A DNA stretch of 64,000 bases, from the NCBI RefSeq assembly GCF_039872765.1, contig NZ_JBDPZC010000003.1, forward strand, positions 62,001 through 126,000, in the 5' to 3' direction. This DNA is from Roseateles_B flavus. Its GTDB lineage: Bacteria > Pseudomonadota > Gammaproteobacteria > Burkholderiales > Burkholderiaceae_C. Made by a program: the position numbers and the translations under genes. Under the pieces are notes generated by a model. The model saw only the letters and a list, made by a program, of their open reading frames with translations. It was not told where the DNA came from and searched no databases. This document shows, one piece after another, positions 17,270 to 25,969 of this stretch (positions within the stretch are counted from its first letter, which is position 1; each line of letters begins with the position of its first letter).

Positions 17270-18234
17270 GCCTTGGCTCCGGTCTTCAGGTTCTCCAGTT
17301 GAAGCTTGAGGCGCTCGCTGAAGCTCAGCTTCGTGTAGCGCCGCTCGGTTTCACGAGCCAACTCCTTCTGCAACGCAAAGACGCTTTGCGGGCGGGACAG
17401 GGGGTCCAGAGACATGCACCATTCGGTGACTTCGATGAGATTGTCCGAATACACGTTGCGCAGGCGCGAGAGGCTGAGGCTGAGTCGGTCTTTTTCCAGA
17501 CGCTGGGGGGCGTCGTTGGGCGGATAGCCCTGCATGCAGGCGTAGATGCAGGCGCCGATGGCGTAGATGTCGGTCCAGGGACCCAGGGAACCGTCCCGGC
17601 GGTACATCTCCGGCGCAGCAAAGCCCGGGGTGTACATGGGCCGGATGAAGTTGCCTTCCTTGGACAGCACTTCGCGGGCCGCGCCGAAATCCAGCAGCAC
17701 GGCCTTGTTGTCATTGGTGATGAAGATGTTCGCGGGCTTGATGTCCAGGTGCAGCATCTTGTGCTGGTGCACGATGCGCAGGCCCTTGAGGATCTCGTCG
17801 AACAGCGAGCGGATGGTGGATTCCCGGAAGACCTTGTCCCGCTTCAGGTCCCGGGCGGTCACGATGAAGTCCTGCAGGGTGTCCCCCTGCAGGTAGTTCA
17901 TGACCATGTAGACGGTCTCGTTCTCGCGCAGGAAGTTCAGCACCGAAACCACGCTCGGATGCGAAATCTGCGCCAGCGAGCGCCCTTCCTCGAAGAAGCT
18001 GCGCAGGCCGAGGCGGTACAGGGGCTGCTTCTCCGGCTTGACGCGCGGCGTCAACTCGCCGGGCGAACGCTCGGCCAGAGAGGCAGGCAGGTACTCCTTG
18101 ACGGCAACGAGGTGGTGGTCAGGATCTTCAGCGAGATAGACCACGCCGAAGCCGCCTGCTGCCAGTTTCTTGACGATCTGGTAGCCCCCGACCACGGTTC
18201 CCGCAGGCAAAGGGGCCGGTTTCGGCTTTGACAT
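17266..18234 (-). CDS. serine/threonine protein kinase
   Basis: A 322-residue soluble Hanks-type kinase. Visible features are the glycine loop LAAGGFGVVYLAED, the VAIK-type lysine in LVAVKEYLP, the catalytic loop LHLDIKPANIFI (LDIKPAN in place of HRDLKPEN, so an unusual residue precedes the Asp), DFGAA as the metal-binding motif, and APEMY in the activation segment. There is no transmembrane helix or PASTA repeat. I chose the ATG at 18234 (MSKPKPAPLP). It is divergent from yicC by 31 bp and coupled to the PP2C gene. Confidence 0.9.
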   Translation of the reverse strand: MSKPKPAPLPAGTVVGGYQIVKKLAAGGFGVVYLAEDPDHHLVAVKEYLPASLAERSPGELTPRVKPEKQPLYRLGLRSFFEEGRSLAQISHPSVVSVLNFLRENETVYMVMNYLQGDTLQDFIVTARDLKRDKVFRESTIRSLFDEILKGLRIVHQHKMLHLDIKPANIFITNDNKAVLLDFGAAREVLSKEGNFIRPMYTPGFAAPEMYRRDGSLGPWTDIYAIGACIYACMQGYPPNDAPQRLEKDRLSLSLSRLRNVYSDNLIEVTEWCMSLDPLSRPQSVFALQKELARETERRYTKLSFSERLKLQLENLKTGAKA

Positions 18235-18265
18235 AATCGAGTTTTGCTTGCTCCACCGATAGCTC

Positions 18266-19177
18266 ATGCCAGTTTACAGCATGACGGGTTACGCCAGCGC
18301 CTGTGCGCAACCCGTCCCACACCCCGAAACCGGCGTCCAATCCGCTGCCAGCGTGAGCGTGGAGGCCCGATCCGTCAATGGGCGTTTCCTCGATCTCAGC
18401 TTCCGCATGCCAGAAGACCTGCGCGGTCTTGAACCCGCATTGCGTGACATCGTCGGGCAACACATCAAGCGCGGCAAGATCGAGATTCGTATCAACACGC
18501 AACGAGATGCTGACAGTGGCTGGCCCCAACCCCAGCCCGAGCAGCTCAACCGCCTGGCCCGGCTGGAGGGCACGGTGCAGACCTGGCTGCCCAAGGCCCA
18601 GGGCCTGACGGTGCATGAAGCCCTGCAATGGTGCCGCGGCGGCACGCCCAGCGAGAAGCTGGACGAAGCCACCGTCGACGCCGCCCGCCGCTGCCTGCTG
18701 GGCCTAGTGGAGGCCCGGGAGCGCGAGGGCGAGAAGCTGGTCGCCATCCTGATGGAGCGCATCGGCGCCCTGCGCCAGCTGGCCGACCAGGCCGAGCCCC
18801 TGGTACCGGCCGTGGTGCAGCGCCAGCAGCAGCGATTCCTGGAACGCTGGCAGGAAGCCCTGGCCAGCACCGGCGCCGCCCAGACGCTGCCCGAGGAGGC
18901 CCTGCGCGAGCGGGCGCTCAACGAGGCCGCGGCCTACGCCATCCGCATCGACGTGGCCGAGGAGCTGGCCCGCCTGCGCGCTCACCTGGACGAGATCAGC
19001 CGCCTGCTGAAGAAGGGCGGCGAGCTGGGCAAGCGTCTGGACTTCCTGATCCAGGAGCTGCACCGCGAGGCCAACACGCTGGGCTCGAAGTCCGCCGCAC
19101 TGGAACTGACCAATGTGTCGGTGGAAATGAAGGTCGCCATCGAGCAGATGCGCGAGCAAGTGCAGAACATCGAGTAA
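18266..19177 (+). CDS. YicC family protein
   Basis: A 303-residue YicC-family protein, recognised by the N-terminal YSMTGYASA and by VSVEARSVNGRFLDLSFR, IKRGKIEIRI and a C-terminal block (FLIQELHREANTLGSKSA followed by VEMKVAIEQMREQVQNIE). Members are linked to an endoribonuclease activity and to stationary-phase fitness. In many proteobacteria yicC is followed directly by gmk. Here gmk lies 25 kb downstream, and the space holds the quorum-sensing/biosynthetic and amide-uptake loci. Confidence 0.92.
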   Translation: MPVYSMTGYASACAQPVPHPETGVQSAASVSVEARSVNGRFLDLSFRMPEDLRGLEPALRDIVGQHIKRGKIEIRINTQRDADSGWPQPQPEQLNRLARLEGTVQTWLPKAQGLTVHEALQWCRGGTPSEKLDEATVDAARRCLLGLVEAREREGEKLVAILMERIGALRQLADQAEPLVPAVVQRQQQRFLERWQEALASTGAAQTLPEEALRERALNEAAAYAIRIDVAEELARLRAHLDEISRLLKKGGELGKRLDFLIQELHREANTLGSKSAALELTNVSVEMKVAIEQMREQVQNIE

Positions 19178-19182
19178 GGCCG

Positions 19183-19202
19183 GGCCCGCGTCCACGCGGG
19201 CC
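19183..19202 (+). terminator. hairpin after yicC
   Basis: GGCCCGCG and CGCGGGCC form a perfect 8-bp stem around TCCA, five bases after the yicC stop. The following ATTCATTG is only weakly T-rich, so intrinsic termination is possible but unproven. Confidence 0.45.
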
Positions 19203-19331
19203 ATTCATTGCCATCCTGGGAAGGACGGCAATGGACGCTGACTTTTCACGTTAGCAAGTCGCACCCCCTCTCGCCCCCCTCTGGCCCCCTCTCTCGCACG
19301 CCCTGTCCGGACGAGCACCCGCAGACAGCGC

Positions 19332-19345
19332 GCAAGACCTGACCC
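19332..19345 (-). repeat. 14-bp dispersed repeat, copy 1
   Basis: GCAAGACCTGACCC on the plus strand, the reverse complement of the copies at 30794-30807 and 47588-47601. It lies about 155 bp after yicC, at the left edge of the block that separates yicC from gmk. Confidence 0.6.
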
Positions 19346-19370
19346 TGTGACATCCGTTCACACCGTCGCC

Positions 19371-19417
19371 CCTCCCTGCTTGGAGAGGTTACGCACCACC
19401 AGACGCATTCCTAGACT
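19371..19417 (+). promoter_or_regulatory. candidate LuxR-type box and promoter of the ACP operon
   Basis: An 18-bp imperfect palindrome CCTCCCTGCTTGGAGAGG (19371-19388) directly abuts TTACGC (19389-19394), which is 17 bp from TAGACT (19412-19417). The box centre is 32.5 bp upstream of the -10 start, placing it near -42 from the likely start site. This is the classic class-II LuxR activator position. The same box (12 of 18 bases) with identical spacing precedes luxI. Confidence 0.5.
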
Positions 19418-19479
19418 GGCCCTGCCAAATGCAGCAATGAGCGCATGGCGTCAACAGTCATCCATAGGAGAAACGTCTG

Positions 19480-19743
19480 ATGAGCACGACCACCACTGAA
19501 ATCAGCCAAACCTTGAAGGCATGCCTGAGCGGCCTGGCGCAGGGCGGCTCCGAAGTCGATCTGGTGAACGAGGACACCAATCTGTTCGACGTGGGCATCG
19601 ACTCGATGAACATGACCGAGCTGGTGCTGCGCATCGAGGAACACTTCGGTCTGATGCTGATGCCCGAGGAGTTGTCGGCGGACCTCTTCACACGCTACAG
19701 CCGCCTGGTGGACTTCGTCCAGCGGAAGCTGACCCATGAATGA
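19480..19743 (+). CDS. free-standing acyl/peptidyl carrier protein
   Basis: An 87-residue carrier protein. The 4'-phosphopantetheine attachment site is Ser42 in FDVGIDSMNMTELVLRIE, followed by helix III-type sequence (GLMLMPEELSADLFTRYSRL). DSM rather than DSL is common in carrier proteins of secondary metabolism and of exosortase-associated loci; the cell's fatty acid ACP would be more acidic and be encoded elsewhere. GGAGAAA precedes the ATG. The next gene begins eight bases before its stop, so it heads an operon of ten tightly packed genes and is the likely tether for the substrate handled by the ligase and decarboxylase. Confidence 0.9.
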   Translation: MSTTTTEISQTLKACLSGLAQGGSEVDLVNEDTNLFDVGIDSMNMTELVLRIEEHFGLMLMPEELSADLFTRYSRLVDFVQRKLTHE

Positions 19744-20791
19744 GATCGGCATCGTCGCCTCCTCGGCCTACGTGCCGGCGGCCAGCCGCGGTCTCGTGCA
19801 GCTCCTGGTCGAAAGGCAGCCGCACGCCGAAGGCCGGACGGCTCGCTTCCTGCAGGCCTGCTTCGAGGAAAACCTGCGCATGCACGGCATCGCAAGAACG
19901 GCGCTGGACACCGCGCAGGCCGGGCATGACGCGCCGACCCTGCAGGAAGTGACCGGCATGGTGGCCGTGGCCAGCGAGCCGGCCCTCGAGGCCTCCGAGC
20001 TGCTGCTGCGGGTGACGCGGGACCTGCTGCAGCCTGCCGGGGAGGCGACGGTGCCACCTGTGTCGACCTTTCTGGTCTGCCACACCTGCCTGGAGAACGA
20101 CGTCACGATCTCGGCCGCCTGCCGGCTGCAGTCCGAGCTGCAACAGGGCCGCGTGCCCTTTGCCATCGGGCAGCTGCAGGGGGCGACCTTCCTCATGGCC
20201 CTGTCCCTGGCGGCGGACCTGATGGCCACGAGCACGGACGACAGGATCGTCGTCGCCGCGGCCGAGCGCTGGTCCTGGCCCTACACGCGAGTGATCGGGC
20301 ACACCACGCTGCTGGGCGACGGCGCCGGCGCGGTGCTGCTGGAACGCGGCTGCACACGGGGATGGATGCTGCGCGCCGTCCGCGTGCAGACGCCGCCGCC
20401 CACGGCCGAGGTCTACCGCCACATCATCCAGGGCCAGCCGCTGCCACTGAACCTGGACGGCCTGTGCGCCCTGATCCTGGACACCCTGCGCGAGGCGGGC
20501 TGCAGCCCCCGGGACATCGCCATCCTCGTGCCGCACCAGATCAGCCGCCACCTCGCCGACTGCGTGCGCCGCCGCTGCGGACTGCACAAGGCCTGGTGCG
20601 GACCGGCCGACATCCTGGACGGCGGCTATCTCTGCGCCGCAGAGGTGCCTGTGCGCATGCACAGGCTGCTGCAGCAAGCCGTCGCCCACCCAGGCGATCG
20701 CATGCTGCTGTGGGGACTGGGTTTCGAAGGTGCGCTGGCCTGCGCGGTTCTCGAGTATGTGGATCAAGGAGTGAGCCATGGGAATCACTGA
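19736..20791 (+). CDS. KAS III-like protein lacking the catalytic cysteine (pair A, subunit 1)
   Basis: A 351-residue thiolase-fold protein of the FabH/KAS III superfamily. Support comes from LGDGAGAVLLERG, VPHQISRHLADCV (FabH His-Gln position kept) and the closing LLWGLGFEGALACAVLEY. Aligned with its neighbour, the nucleophile position falls in FAIGQLQGATF, where Cys is replaced by Gly149, and the Asn position (GNTSAAS in FabH) reads GYLCAAE. It is therefore unlikely to form an acyl-thioester itself. It overlaps the Cys-bearing partner gene by 14 bp, which suggests a heterodimer like PqsB/PqsC. The paralogue is 27677-28717. Confidence 0.8.
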   Translation: MNEIGIVASSAYVPAASRGLVQLLVERQPHAEGRTARFLQACFEENLRMHGIARTALDTAQAGHDAPTLQEVTGMVAVASEPALEASELLLRVTRDLLQPAGEATVPPVSTFLVCHTCLENDVTISAACRLQSELQQGRVPFAIGQLQGATFLMALSLAADLMATSTDDRIVVAAAERWSWPYTRVIGHTTLLGDGAGAVLLERGCTRGWMLRAVRVQTPPPTAEVYRHIIQGQPLPLNLDGLCALILDTLREAGCSPRDIAILVPHQISRHLADCVRRRCGLHKAWCGPADILDGGYLCAAEVPVRMHRLLQQAVAHPGDRMLLWGLGFEGALACAVLEYVDQGVSHGNH

Positions 20792-21722
20792 GACCTTGCC
20801 CGCCGTCGGCATCCCCGACATAGCCTGCTACCTCCCGGAGCGCAAGGTGTCGGTCGAGGAATGGGGGCAGCGCACCGGGCAGTCCGAGCAGCGCATCCGG
20901 GCCATGCTGGCCAATGGCGTCCGCTGCTTCCATGACGCGATGTCGCAATCACCCGTGGACATGGGCATCAAGGCAGTGCGACTGTTGATGACCAAGGCCC
21001 ACATCGCGCCGCGCAGCGTGGACCTGCTGATCTACACCCACACGGTGCAGAGCAGCATCGCGCCGCCGCCCACCAGCACCGCGGGGCACATCCAGGCCTC
21101 CTGCGGGCTGCAGAACGCACTGAGCTTCTCCATCGCGCAGCAGAACTGCGTGTCGCCCATGCTGGCGGTGCGCATCGCCCGCCAGATGATGGCGCGGCAC
21201 GAGCACCTCCAGCGCGCCATCATCGTGTCCGTGGACCTGATGGGCACGGCTGCGGACGCCATCCGCGGCATCCTGGACCTCTCGCTGCACAGCGATGGCG
21301 CCAGTGCCTTCCTGGTCGAGCGTGAGGCGCCCCGCAACCAGGTGCTGGGCTACCACTTCTTCACCGACGGCCGCTTCTTCCGCGGCACCGACGAGAACCA
21401 CGACCTGGTGCCGGACGAGAAGTACCACTGGTCCTGCTTCGCCACCATGCGCTCGGCGCTGCAGCAGGCCGGCCTGCGACCCGCAGACCTCACACGCATC
21501 CTGCCCAACCACGTGAACATGGAGGGCTGGCGACTGGTCCTGTCCATGCTGCGCCTGCCGCCCGAGCGGCTCTACACCGACAACTTCGCTCGCATCGGCC
21601 ACGTGTTCGGCTGCGATCCCTTCATCAACTTCCTGCACGAGCGCAAGACGTCGGGCGGTCACTACCTGCTGTTCAGCAGCGGGCTGGCTGGCTGCTTCGG
21701 CGCCCTCGTCCTGAAGCACTGA
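20778..21722 (+). CDS. KAS III-like condensing or acyl-transfer enzyme (pair A, subunit 2)
   Basis: A 314-residue FabH-like protein. The nucleophile is Cys124 in SIAQQNCVSPMLAV. The His region reads LPNHVNMEGW, one residue out of register with FabH's PHQAN, and the catalytic Asn motif is replaced by IGHVFGCD, so His stands where FabH has Asn. FabH itself joins acetyl-CoA to malonyl-ACP; such changes are seen in relatives that transfer acyl groups or use unusual acceptors. Its paralogue is 28714-29682. It is coupled to the Cys-less subunit upstream and followed 19 bp later by the MATE exporter. Confidence 0.82.
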   Translation: MGITETLPAVGIPDIACYLPERKVSVEEWGQRTGQSEQRIRAMLANGVRCFHDAMSQSPVDMGIKAVRLLMTKAHIAPRSVDLLIYTHTVQSSIAPPPTSTAGHIQASCGLQNALSFSIAQQNCVSPMLAVRIARQMMARHEHLQRAIIVSVDLMGTAADAIRGILDLSLHSDGASAFLVEREAPRNQVLGYHFFTDGRFFRGTDENHDLVPDEKYHWSCFATMRSALQQAGLRPADLTRILPNHVNMEGWRLVLSMLRLPPERLYTDNFARIGHVFGCDPFINFLHERKTSGGHYLLFSSGLAGCFGALVLKH

Positions 21723-21741
21723 ACCTGAGGCAGGACACCCC

Positions 21742-23166
21742 ATGCAACGATTCTCCTGGAAGGCCCAGGCGGGCCACATGCCCTGGTTTGGCGAAGTGCG
21801 GACGGCCCTCTCCCTGAGCGCCCACCTGCTGCTCGGGCAGGTCGCCCTGATGCTGATGCCCTTGATGGACCTCTTCACCGTGGGGCCGCTGGGCTCGGCC
21901 GCACTCGCGGCGGTGGGCCTGCTCAACAGCTTCACCGCCCTGCTGCTGCTGTTCTGCTTCGGCGTGATGCAGGCCATTGCCCCGCTGACGGGCGCTGCGC
22001 TGGCACGGGCCGATGGCCGGCAGGGGGCGCGGCAGATCCTGTCCCAGGGGCTGCTGCTCGCCTCCGTCATGGGCCTGGCGGCCGCCATGGCCACCCAGCT
22101 CTTCGCCTTCGCCGTGCCGCGGCTCGGGCAGGCCCCTGCGGTCGTGCAGGCCTTGCGCAGCTATGCGGACACGCTGGCCCCGGCCCTGCTCCCGGCCGCC
22201 TGGCTCACCGCCTGGCGCGTGGCCTATCCGCTGCTGGGTCAGGCACGTCTCCTGGCCCTCACCCTGATCGCCTGCTCACTGCTGCATGGCCTCGCCAACC
22301 GCCTGCTGGTCCACGGCCTGGGCGAGCTGGACGGCTTGGGGCTCGCGGGCCTGGGATGGAGCTACCTGCTGAGCTACGGCCTCGCCGCCCTCTGTTTCGC
22401 CTGGCAGGACGGACGGACAGCGCTGGCGGCACCTGCAGCACCTGCAGCGCCGCCCCCGCCGGACACGGCCGCACCGGCCTGGATCCCCCGGCTGCTGGCC
22501 ATCGGCCTGCCCATCGGCGCGGTCATGGCCATCGAGTACACGCTGTTCACCGGCGCCACCCTGCTGATGGGCCGTCACGGCGGACAGGCACTGGCCGCCC
22601 ACGCCATCGCGCTGCAGTGGGTGACCCTGGCCTTCATCGTCCCGCTGGCCATGTCAAACACGGTGCTCACCCGGCTGTCCCTGGCCCTGGGCCGCACAGA
22701 TGCCGACGAGGTGCGGCGCGTGGTCGGCGTGTCCTGTGGCATCGCGCTGGCTTTCCACGTGGCCATCGCCCTGGTCTATGTGCTGACGCCGGCGCCGCTG
22801 GCCGGCTGGCTGCTGCCGGCTGGCCACCAGGACCGCGAGGCCCTGCTCGACATCGCGACGCCCCTGCTGCAGCTGGCCGCCCTGCTGCAGGCCTTCAACG
22901 GCATGGCCGTCGTCTTCGCCGCCGTGCTGCGGGCCTGCCGGGACACCCGTGCCCCACTGCTCCAGGTCTTCGCCGGCTACTGGATCGCCGGACTCGGCAG
23001 CGCCTGGCTGCTGGGCGAGGTGCTGGGCCCGGTCGGCATCTGGCTGGGCATGTGCCTGGGCTTCGGCCTGACCATCGTTCTCCTGCTGCGTCGCGTGCGC
23101 CAGCGACTGCTCAACCTGTCTGACATCTTCCCCCAACCGGAGGTAGCTCATGCGCAATCTCGTTGA
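21742..23166 (+). CDS. MATE family efflux transporter
   Basis: A 474-residue membrane protein with about 12 hydrophobic segments. The MATE/NorM pattern appears as an N-terminal half (LLLGQVALMLMPLMDLFTVGPLG) repeated in the C-terminal half after an Ala/Pro-rich cytoplasmic loop (residues ~225-245). MATE proteins export organic molecules with Na+ or H+ exchange. Embedded in the operon and overlapping the ligase gene by 17 bp, it probably exports the locus product. This makes a secreted small molecule more likely than a structural lipid. Confidence 0.85.
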   Translation: MQRFSWKAQAGHMPWFGEVRTALSLSAHLLLGQVALMLMPLMDLFTVGPLGSAALAAVGLLNSFTALLLLFCFGVMQAIAPLTGAALARADGRQGARQILSQGLLLASVMGLAAAMATQLFAFAVPRLGQAPAVVQALRSYADTLAPALLPAAWLTAWRVAYPLLGQARLLALTLIACSLLHGLANRLLVHGLGELDGLGLAGLGWSYLLSYGLAALCFAWQDGRTALAAPAAPAAPPPPDTAAPAWIPRLLAIGLPIGAVMAIEYTLFTGATLLMGRHGGQALAAHAIALQWVTLAFIVPLAMSNTVLTRLSLALGRTDADEVRRVVGVSCGIALAFHVAIALVYVLTPAPLAGWLLPAGHQDREALLDIATPLLQLAALLQAFNGMAVVFAAVLRACRDTRAPLLQVFAGYWIAGLGSAWLLGEVLGPVGIWLGMCLGFGLTIVLLLRRVRQRLLNLSDIFPQPEVAHAQSR

Positions 23167-24739
23167 ACTCATCTGCAACAGTGCCGCGCGCACACCGAAG
23201 GCGGAGGCGCTGGTCGACGGCGAACGCCGGACCGACTACGCCACGCTGCGCAACCGGGTCCTGGCTGGCGCGGCCGGGCTCCGCGCCCGCGGCCTGGCGC
23301 GCGGCGAACGCATCGGCCTGCTCCTGGACAAGCGCCAGGAGACCGTCGAAGCCTTCTTCGCGATCACCGCGGCCGGCGGTGTCTGCGTGCCCATCAATCC
23401 CCTGCTGAAGGCGGACCAGGTCGCCCACATCCTGAGGGACAGCGGCGCGCGTGGCCTCGTCAGCTCGGCCACGCGGGTGTCCCTGCTGGCCGCCGACAGG
23501 CCCGCGCTGCCCGAGCTGCGCGAGGTCTTCCTCGTCGACCAGGTCCGCAGCACGCCCGTGACCCTGGGGCAGGCCGCCACGGTGCGCTGGTCCGTCCTGC
23601 TGGACCATGTCCCCTGCGATCCGGGCGACAGCGGCACTATCGACAGCGACCTCGCCGCCATTCTCTACACCTCAGGCTCCACCGGCATGCCCAAGGGCGT
23701 CATGCTGACCCACCACAACCTCCTGGAGGGGGCCTGGAGCGTGGCCCACTACCTGGGCAACGGCCCGACGGACCGCATCCTGTCGGTGCTGCCGCTGAGT
23801 TTCGATGCCGGCCTGAGCCAGCTCACCACGGCCTTCCATGCGGGCGCCGCCGTGGTGCTGCTCAACTACATCGCGCCAGGTGACGTGGTCCAGCTGTGCG
23901 AGCGTGAGCGCATCACCGGCATCACGGCGGTGCCGCCGCTGTGGATCCAGCTCTGCGGCGCCTCCTGGCCCGCGGCAGCGACACGCCACCTGCGCTACTT
24001 CGCCAACACCGGCGGGCGCATGCCCCGCCCCGTGCTGGAGCGCCTCCGCGCCCTGTTCCCGCAAGCCAGCCCTTTCCTGATGTACGGCCTGACTGAGGCC
24101 TTCCGCTCGACCTACCTGGACCCCGCGGAAGCCGCACGGCGCCCGGATTCCATCGGCAAGGCCGTGCCCAATGCGCGCATCCTGGTCGTCAGGCCCGACG
24201 GCAGCCCCTGCGCCGCCAACGAGGTCGGCGAGCTGGTGCACGTGGGCGCCTTCGTGACCAAGGGCTACTGGCGCGACCCGGAGCGAACGGCCCTGCGCTT
24301 TCGCCCGTCTCCCGAGCCCCGGCCCTGCCCGGAGCTGCCGCCCGAAACGGCGGTGTGGTCGGGTGACCTGGTGCGCCGCGATGCCGAGGGCTTTCTCTAC
24401 TTCGTCGGTCGCAACGACGGCCTGATCAAGACCTCCGGCTACCGCGTCAGTCCCGAAGAGGTCGAGGAGGCCGTGCTGGCCAGCGGCCTGGTGGGCGAGG
24501 TGGTGGCCCTGGGCCTGCCCGACGAGCGCCTGGGCCAGGTCATCGCGCTGGTGGTGGCGCCGGTGCCCGGCCTCGCGGCCGATCCCGAGGCCATCCTCGC
24601 GCACTGCAAGCAGCGCCTCCCGCCCTACATGGTGCCGCACGCGGTGCATGTGCGAGAGGCCATCACCCGCAACCCCAATGGCAAGTTTGATCGCACAGGC
24701 CTGCTGCACGAGTACAGCAGCGGCAAGGAGTCGGCATGA
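23150..24739 (+). CDS. AMP-forming acyl-CoA/ACP ligase, exosortase A-associated type
   Basis: A 529-residue ANL-superfamily ligase. The motifs are ILYTSGSTGMPKGVMLTHHN (P-loop A3), YGLTEAFRST (A5), SGDLVRRDAEGFLYFVGRND (A7-A8), KTSGYRVSPEEVEEA and the catalytic lysine region RNPNGKFDRTG (A10). The N-terminal CVPINPLLKADQVAHILRD is characteristic of the ligase found with exosortase A gene sets; this family assignment is from memory. It probably activates a carboxylic or amino acid and loads Ser42 of the ACP. Its stop overlaps the decarboxylase start by 4 bp, which implies they act in sequence. Confidence 0.85.
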   Translation: MRNLVELICNSAARTPKAEALVDGERRTDYATLRNRVLAGAAGLRARGLARGERIGLLLDKRQETVEAFFAITAAGGVCVPINPLLKADQVAHILRDSGARGLVSSATRVSLLAADRPALPELREVFLVDQVRSTPVTLGQAATVRWSVLLDHVPCDPGDSGTIDSDLAAILYTSGSTGMPKGVMLTHHNLLEGAWSVAHYLGNGPTDRILSVLPLSFDAGLSQLTTAFHAGAAVVLLNYIAPGDVVQLCERERITGITAVPPLWIQLCGASWPAAATRHLRYFANTGGRMPRPVLERLRALFPQASPFLMYGLTEAFRSTYLDPAEAARRPDSIGKAVPNARILVVRPDGSPCAANEVGELVHVGAFVTKGYWRDPERTALRFRPSPEPRPCPELPPETAVWSGDLVRRDAEGFLYFVGRNDGLIKTSGYRVSPEEVEEAVLASGLVGEVVALGLPDERLGQVIALVVAPVPGLAADPEAILAHCKQRLPPYMVPHAVHVREAITRNPNGKFDRTGLLHEYSSGKESA

Positions 24740-25950
24740 GCATCTTTGAAAGTTACAAGGCCCCCCAGGGCGTCCTCGAGATCGGGGGCCTGCCCCTGCC
24801 AAGACTGGCCGAACGGGCCGGTCAGACGCCCTTCTTCGTCTACGACCGCAGCAAGCTCGGCGAGCGCGTGGCCCTGCTGCGCCAGATGCTGGCGCCGGAG
24901 CTGCGCATCCACTATTCGATCAAGGCCAACCCCATGCCGGCCCTGGTCCAGCACATGGCCTCGCTGGTCGACGGCTTCGACGTGGCCTCGGCCGGAGAGA
25001 TGCGCATGGCCCTGGACGCCGGCATGCCGGCCCGGCATGTCTCGATGGCGGGGCCGGGCAAGTCCTCGCAGGACCTGCGCGGCGCCGTGGGCGCGGGGGT
25101 GACCGTCACGCTCGAATCGGCCCACCAGCTGGAGGCCGTGGAGCGCATCGGCCGGGAGCTGGGCGTGCGGCCGCGCGTGGGCCTGCGCATCAATCCGGAC
25201 TTCCAGCCGCGCAGCAGCGGCATGCGCATGGGCGGCGGGCCCCGCCAGTTCGGGGTCGATGTCGAGCAGGCGCCCGCGCTGTTGAAGGTCATCGCCGAGC
25301 GCGACCTCGACTTCGTCGGCTTCCACGTCTTCTGGGGCTCGCAGTGCCTGGACCCCGGTACGGTGATCGCCGCCCAGCGCCACGTCGCCGAGCTGGTCAT
25401 GCGCCTGGCCGACCTGGCCGGCGACAGCCTGGAATTCGTCAACATGGGCGGCGGCTTCGGCATCCCCTACTTCGACAACGAGCGCCCGCTGGACATCGGC
25501 GCCGTGGGCGCGGCCATGCAGGAATGGCTGACGCCCCTGCGCCGGCGTCTGGCCGGCACGCGGCTGATCCTGGAGTTCGGGCGCTACCTGGTGGGCGAGG
25601 CCGGCCTCTATGTGTGCCGGGTGCTGGACAAGAAAGTCTCGCGCGGCGAGACCTTCCTGATCACCGACGGCGGCCTGCACCACCAACTGGCGGCGTCAGG
25701 CAACTTCGGCCAGGTCCTGCGCCGCAATTACCCGGTGGCCATCGGCAACCGCATGGACAGCGGGCAGACCGAGACCTGCCATGTGGTGGGCTGCCTGTGC
25801 ACCCCGCTGGACCGGCTGGCCGACAACGTGGTGCTGCCGGCCGCCGAGATCGGCGACCTGTTCGTGGTGGCCCAGTCCGGCGCCTACGGCCGCAGCGCCA
25901 GCCCGAGCGCCTTCCTGAGCCATCCCCTGCCTGTCGAGATCCTGGTGTAG
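24736..25950 (+). CDS. PLP-dependent decarboxylase (type III fold), exosortase A-associated type
   Basis: A 404-residue alanine-racemase-fold decarboxylase of the DapDC/ODC group. The PLP lysine is in HYSIKANPMPAL, the glycine loop in FVNMGGGFGIPYFD, the phosphate-binding EFGRYLVGEAG follows, and the active-site Cys and Tyr are in VVGCLCTPLDRL and QSGAYGRSASP. It resembles the decarboxylases paired with ligase and ACP in exosortase A loci, and BtrK, which decarboxylates an ACP-bound amino acid. I infer that it decarboxylates an aminoacyl-ACP made by the upstream ligase, leaving an amine-bearing acyl chain. The substrate cannot be read from sequence. Confidence 0.86.
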   Translation: MSIFESYKAPQGVLEIGGLPLPRLAERAGQTPFFVYDRSKLGERVALLRQMLAPELRIHYSIKANPMPALVQHMASLVDGFDVASAGEMRMALDAGMPARHVSMAGPGKSSQDLRGAVGAGVTVTLESAHQLEAVERIGRELGVRPRVGLRINPDFQPRSSGMRMGGGPRQFGVDVEQAPALLKVIAERDLDFVGFHVFWGSQCLDPGTVIAAQRHVAELVMRLADLAGDSLEFVNMGGGFGIPYFDNERPLDIGAVGAAMQEWLTPLRRRLAGTRLILEFGRYLVGEAGLYVCRVLDKKVSRGETFLITDGGLHHQLAASGNFGQVLRRNYPVAIGNRMDSGQTETCHVVGCLCTPLDRLADNVVLPAAEIGDLFVVAQSGAYGRSASPSAFLSHPLPVEILV

Positions 25951-25969
25951 CGCCAGACAAGGAGCTGAC

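Larger units (their letters stand above)
19178..19479 (+). other. intergenic region between yicC and the biosynthetic operon
   Basis: 302 bp without a gene. In order it holds a GC-rich hairpin just after yicC (19183-19202), a pyrimidine-rich stretch (about 19259-19310), one copy of the 14-bp dispersed repeat (19332-19345), the candidate lux-type box and promoter (19371-19417), and a 5' leader ending in a Shine-Dalgarno (ATAGGAGAAA) ahead of the ACP gene. Confidence 0.6.
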
